Assembly (NCBI GenBank): GCA_035690495.1
Contig: DASSKK010000031.1
Coordinates: 1 to 6,735 of the forward strand
DNA from: DASSKK01 sp035690495
Lineage (GTDB): Bacteria; Actinomycetota; Actinomycetes; Propionibacteriales; Nocardioidaceae
Reading direction: 5' to 3'
Length of the DNA: 6,735 nucleotides
The notes under the pieces are model-generated. The model worked only from the letters and a program-made list of their open reading frames with translations, made no database searches and was not told the DNA's origin. The position numbers and the translations under genes were made by a program. Positions 5,936-6,735 of the stretch are shown here, in pieces; position 1 is the first letter of the stretch, and every line of letters starts with the position of its first letter.

Positions 5936-6454
5936 TCAGGCCCCGACAGTCGCGTAGATCGGCGGCTCGACGTACTCCGACTCCTGCGTCACCTGCTCGA
6001 TCGCGAACTCGTCGTCACCGGAGGGAACCTCCCACTGGTAGCCGGTGCGCAGGTGGTCCAGCCGCACCCGGTCGTTCGCAGCGAACGTCTCGCCGTCGGC
6101 CTCGGCAGGCGCGGAGTAGATCCACACCTCAGTGCCCTCAACCAGCAGATCCTTGACCGCGTTCGCAGTGCCGGCGTCCGCCTTCGGGTCGTGCACGTAG
6201 GTCAGGGTCGGCGACTCGAAGGTCTTGGTGCCGAGCACCTGAAGCTGCGACGACTCGCCGACGCGCTTCGGACCATTGCCCTTGTTCTGCGTCCCCGTGG
6301 GCGCGAACCCGCCCAGGAAGTACATGGTCGCGGCGGTGCCGGCGGCAAAATCAGTCGCCAAAGACGGGGCTGCCGGGTCAGCCGGGGCGGTAGTGAGGAT
6401 CATGATCTTCCGCTTGCCGCCGGACGTGACCGCCTCGGGGTATGTGACGCTCAT
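5936..6454 (-). CDS. Major tail tube protein, 172 aa
   Basis: The ATG at 6454 overlaps the preceding gene's TGA (ATGA) and has a strong ribosome binding site, GAGGAGGG (6461-6468), with six-base spacing, as expected for an abundant structural protein. The protein begins MSVTYPEAVTSGGKRKIM and has no signal peptide or membrane segment. A Gly/Ala-rich stretch (residues about 32-55) precedes alternating beta-strand segments (SQLQVLGTKTF, SPTLTYVHDPKAD, LLVEGTEVWIYSAP, RVRLDHLRTGYQWEV), and the tail is acidic (EQVTQESEYVEPP). This size and beta-rich pattern fit a single-domain tube protein without an added Ig-like domain. Its place directly before the frameshifted chaperone and tape measure genes is the main reason for the call. 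It should polymerise in rings around the tape measure protein. I cannot name a specific family from sequence alone. Confidence 0.82.
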   Translation of the reverse strand: MSVTYPEAVTSGGKRKIMILTTAPADPAAPSLATDFAAGTAATMYFLGGFAPTGTQNKGNGPKRVGESSQLQVLGTKTFESPTLTYVHDPKADAGTANAVKDLLVEGTEVWIYSAPAEADGETFAANDRVRLDHLRTGYQWEVPSGDDEFAIEQVTQESEYVEPPIYATVGA

Positions 6455-6597
6455 GCTGAGCCCTCCTCAGGCTTCGAGGCGGCCTCGCCGCCGTTGCTGG
6501 GTTCCTGCTTCGCCGCCGTCTTCTTGGCGGTCGCCTTCTTGGTCGGCTTGCGCGCCTCCTCGCGGGACTCGCGCAGGCTCACACGTCGAATCGACAT
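6451..6597 (-). CDS. Small Lys/Ala/Glu-rich protein, 48 aa
   Basis: A short frame starts at an ATG at 6597, four bases after a strong AGGAGGA (6602-6608), which overlaps the stop of the upstream gene. It ends in a TGA that overlaps the tube gene's ATG. This tight packing and the ribosome binding site make it a likely real gene. The N-terminal half is basic, with MSIRRVSLRESREEARK followed by a Lys/Ala repeat (KKATAKKTAAK) like the tails of histone H1 or actinobacterial HU proteins. The C-terminal part is Gly/Glu/Ser-rich and acidic. It is probably disordered. No function is recognised; it may be a minor virion component, or may chiefly couple tube gene translation to the upstream genes. Confidence 0.75.
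   Translation of the reverse strand: MSIRRVSLRESREEARKPTKKATAKKTAAKQEPSNGGEAASKPEEGSA
6520..6542. repeat. Two copies of CTTCTTGG with 15-base period
   Basis: CTTCTTGG occurs at 6520-6527 and 6535-6542 inside the 48-residue gene. Each copy encodes part of a Lys-Lys repeat unit (KKATA, KKTAA). It looks like a small in-frame duplication that built the basic segment. Confidence 0.4.
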
Positions 6598-6606
6598 CGG
6601 GTCCTC

Positions 6607-6735
6607 CTACAGGACGTTGAAGCGGTCGGATGCGTAGAACAGCGGGCCCCCGTCGGGCCGCGTCCAGGTCTCATCGCGGAACACGGTGATCGGCGCGCTC
6701 GGGACAGACAACCGGATCCGGTAGTCCCGGCCACC
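6607..6735 (-). CDS. C-terminal 42 residues of an unrecognised protein, possible head-tail connector or tail terminator
   Basis: The frame is open from the window edge to a TAG at 6607-6609; its start lies outside. The visible part contains DYRIRLSVPSAPITVFRDET and ends in FYASDRFNVL. There is no motif I can assign. Genes just before the tail tube gene in siphoviruses usually encode head-tail connector, stopper or tail terminator proteins, so that is the best positional guess. Its stop overlaps the ribosome binding site of the next gene, which places it in the same transcript. Confidence 0.6.
   Translation of the reverse strand, partial: GGRDYRIRLSVPSAPITVFRDETWTRPDGGPLFYASDRFNVL

Overview
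This window is a block of siphovirus tail genes from an actinobacteriophage or prophage. The DNA is very GC-rich, GTG and TTG codons are plausible starts, and the tail proteins have the look of phages and prophages of Streptomyces and other high-GC actinobacteria. No host genes, integrase, tRNA or attachment site is visible, so phage versus prophage, and the exact host, cannot be decided here.

Almost everything is read from the minus strand, so the gene order runs from high to low coordinates. It starts with the last 42 residues of an unrecognised protein, probably a head-tail connector or tail terminator by position (6607-6735). A 48-residue Lys/Ala/Glu-rich protein follows (6451-6597), then the likely major tail tube protein (5936-6454). 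A strong hairpin and a possible pseudoknot fill the 90-base gap after it. Next come the tail assembly chaperone (5144-5845) and its -1 frameshift extension (to 4701), the 1163-residue tape measure protein (948-4439), a small distal-tail-like protein (529-948), and the N-terminal 176 residues of a minor tail or baseplate protein that runs off the window (1-529). The order of tube, chaperone G/GT, tape measure and tail tip is the classic long-tailed phage arrangement. Tight TGATG or ATGA junctions link most of the genes.

Three things stand out. First, a textbook G-GGA-AAA slippery heptamer at 5195-5201 joins the two chaperone frames; the second frame has a stop just upstream and no credible start of its own. 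Second, the gap after the tube gene holds an 11-bp hairpin whose loop is complementary over 10 bases to a segment further downstream. This would form an H-type pseudoknot starting nine bases after the tube gene's UGA stop, and the tube gene is in frame with the chaperone with no stop between them. Third, a lone plus-strand gene for a two-helix membrane protein of about 69 residues sits between the chaperone and the tape measure gene. It has a plausible promoter spaced for a leaderless start and a hairpin at its end, which is the layout of a 'moron' gene expressed independently of the tail operon.
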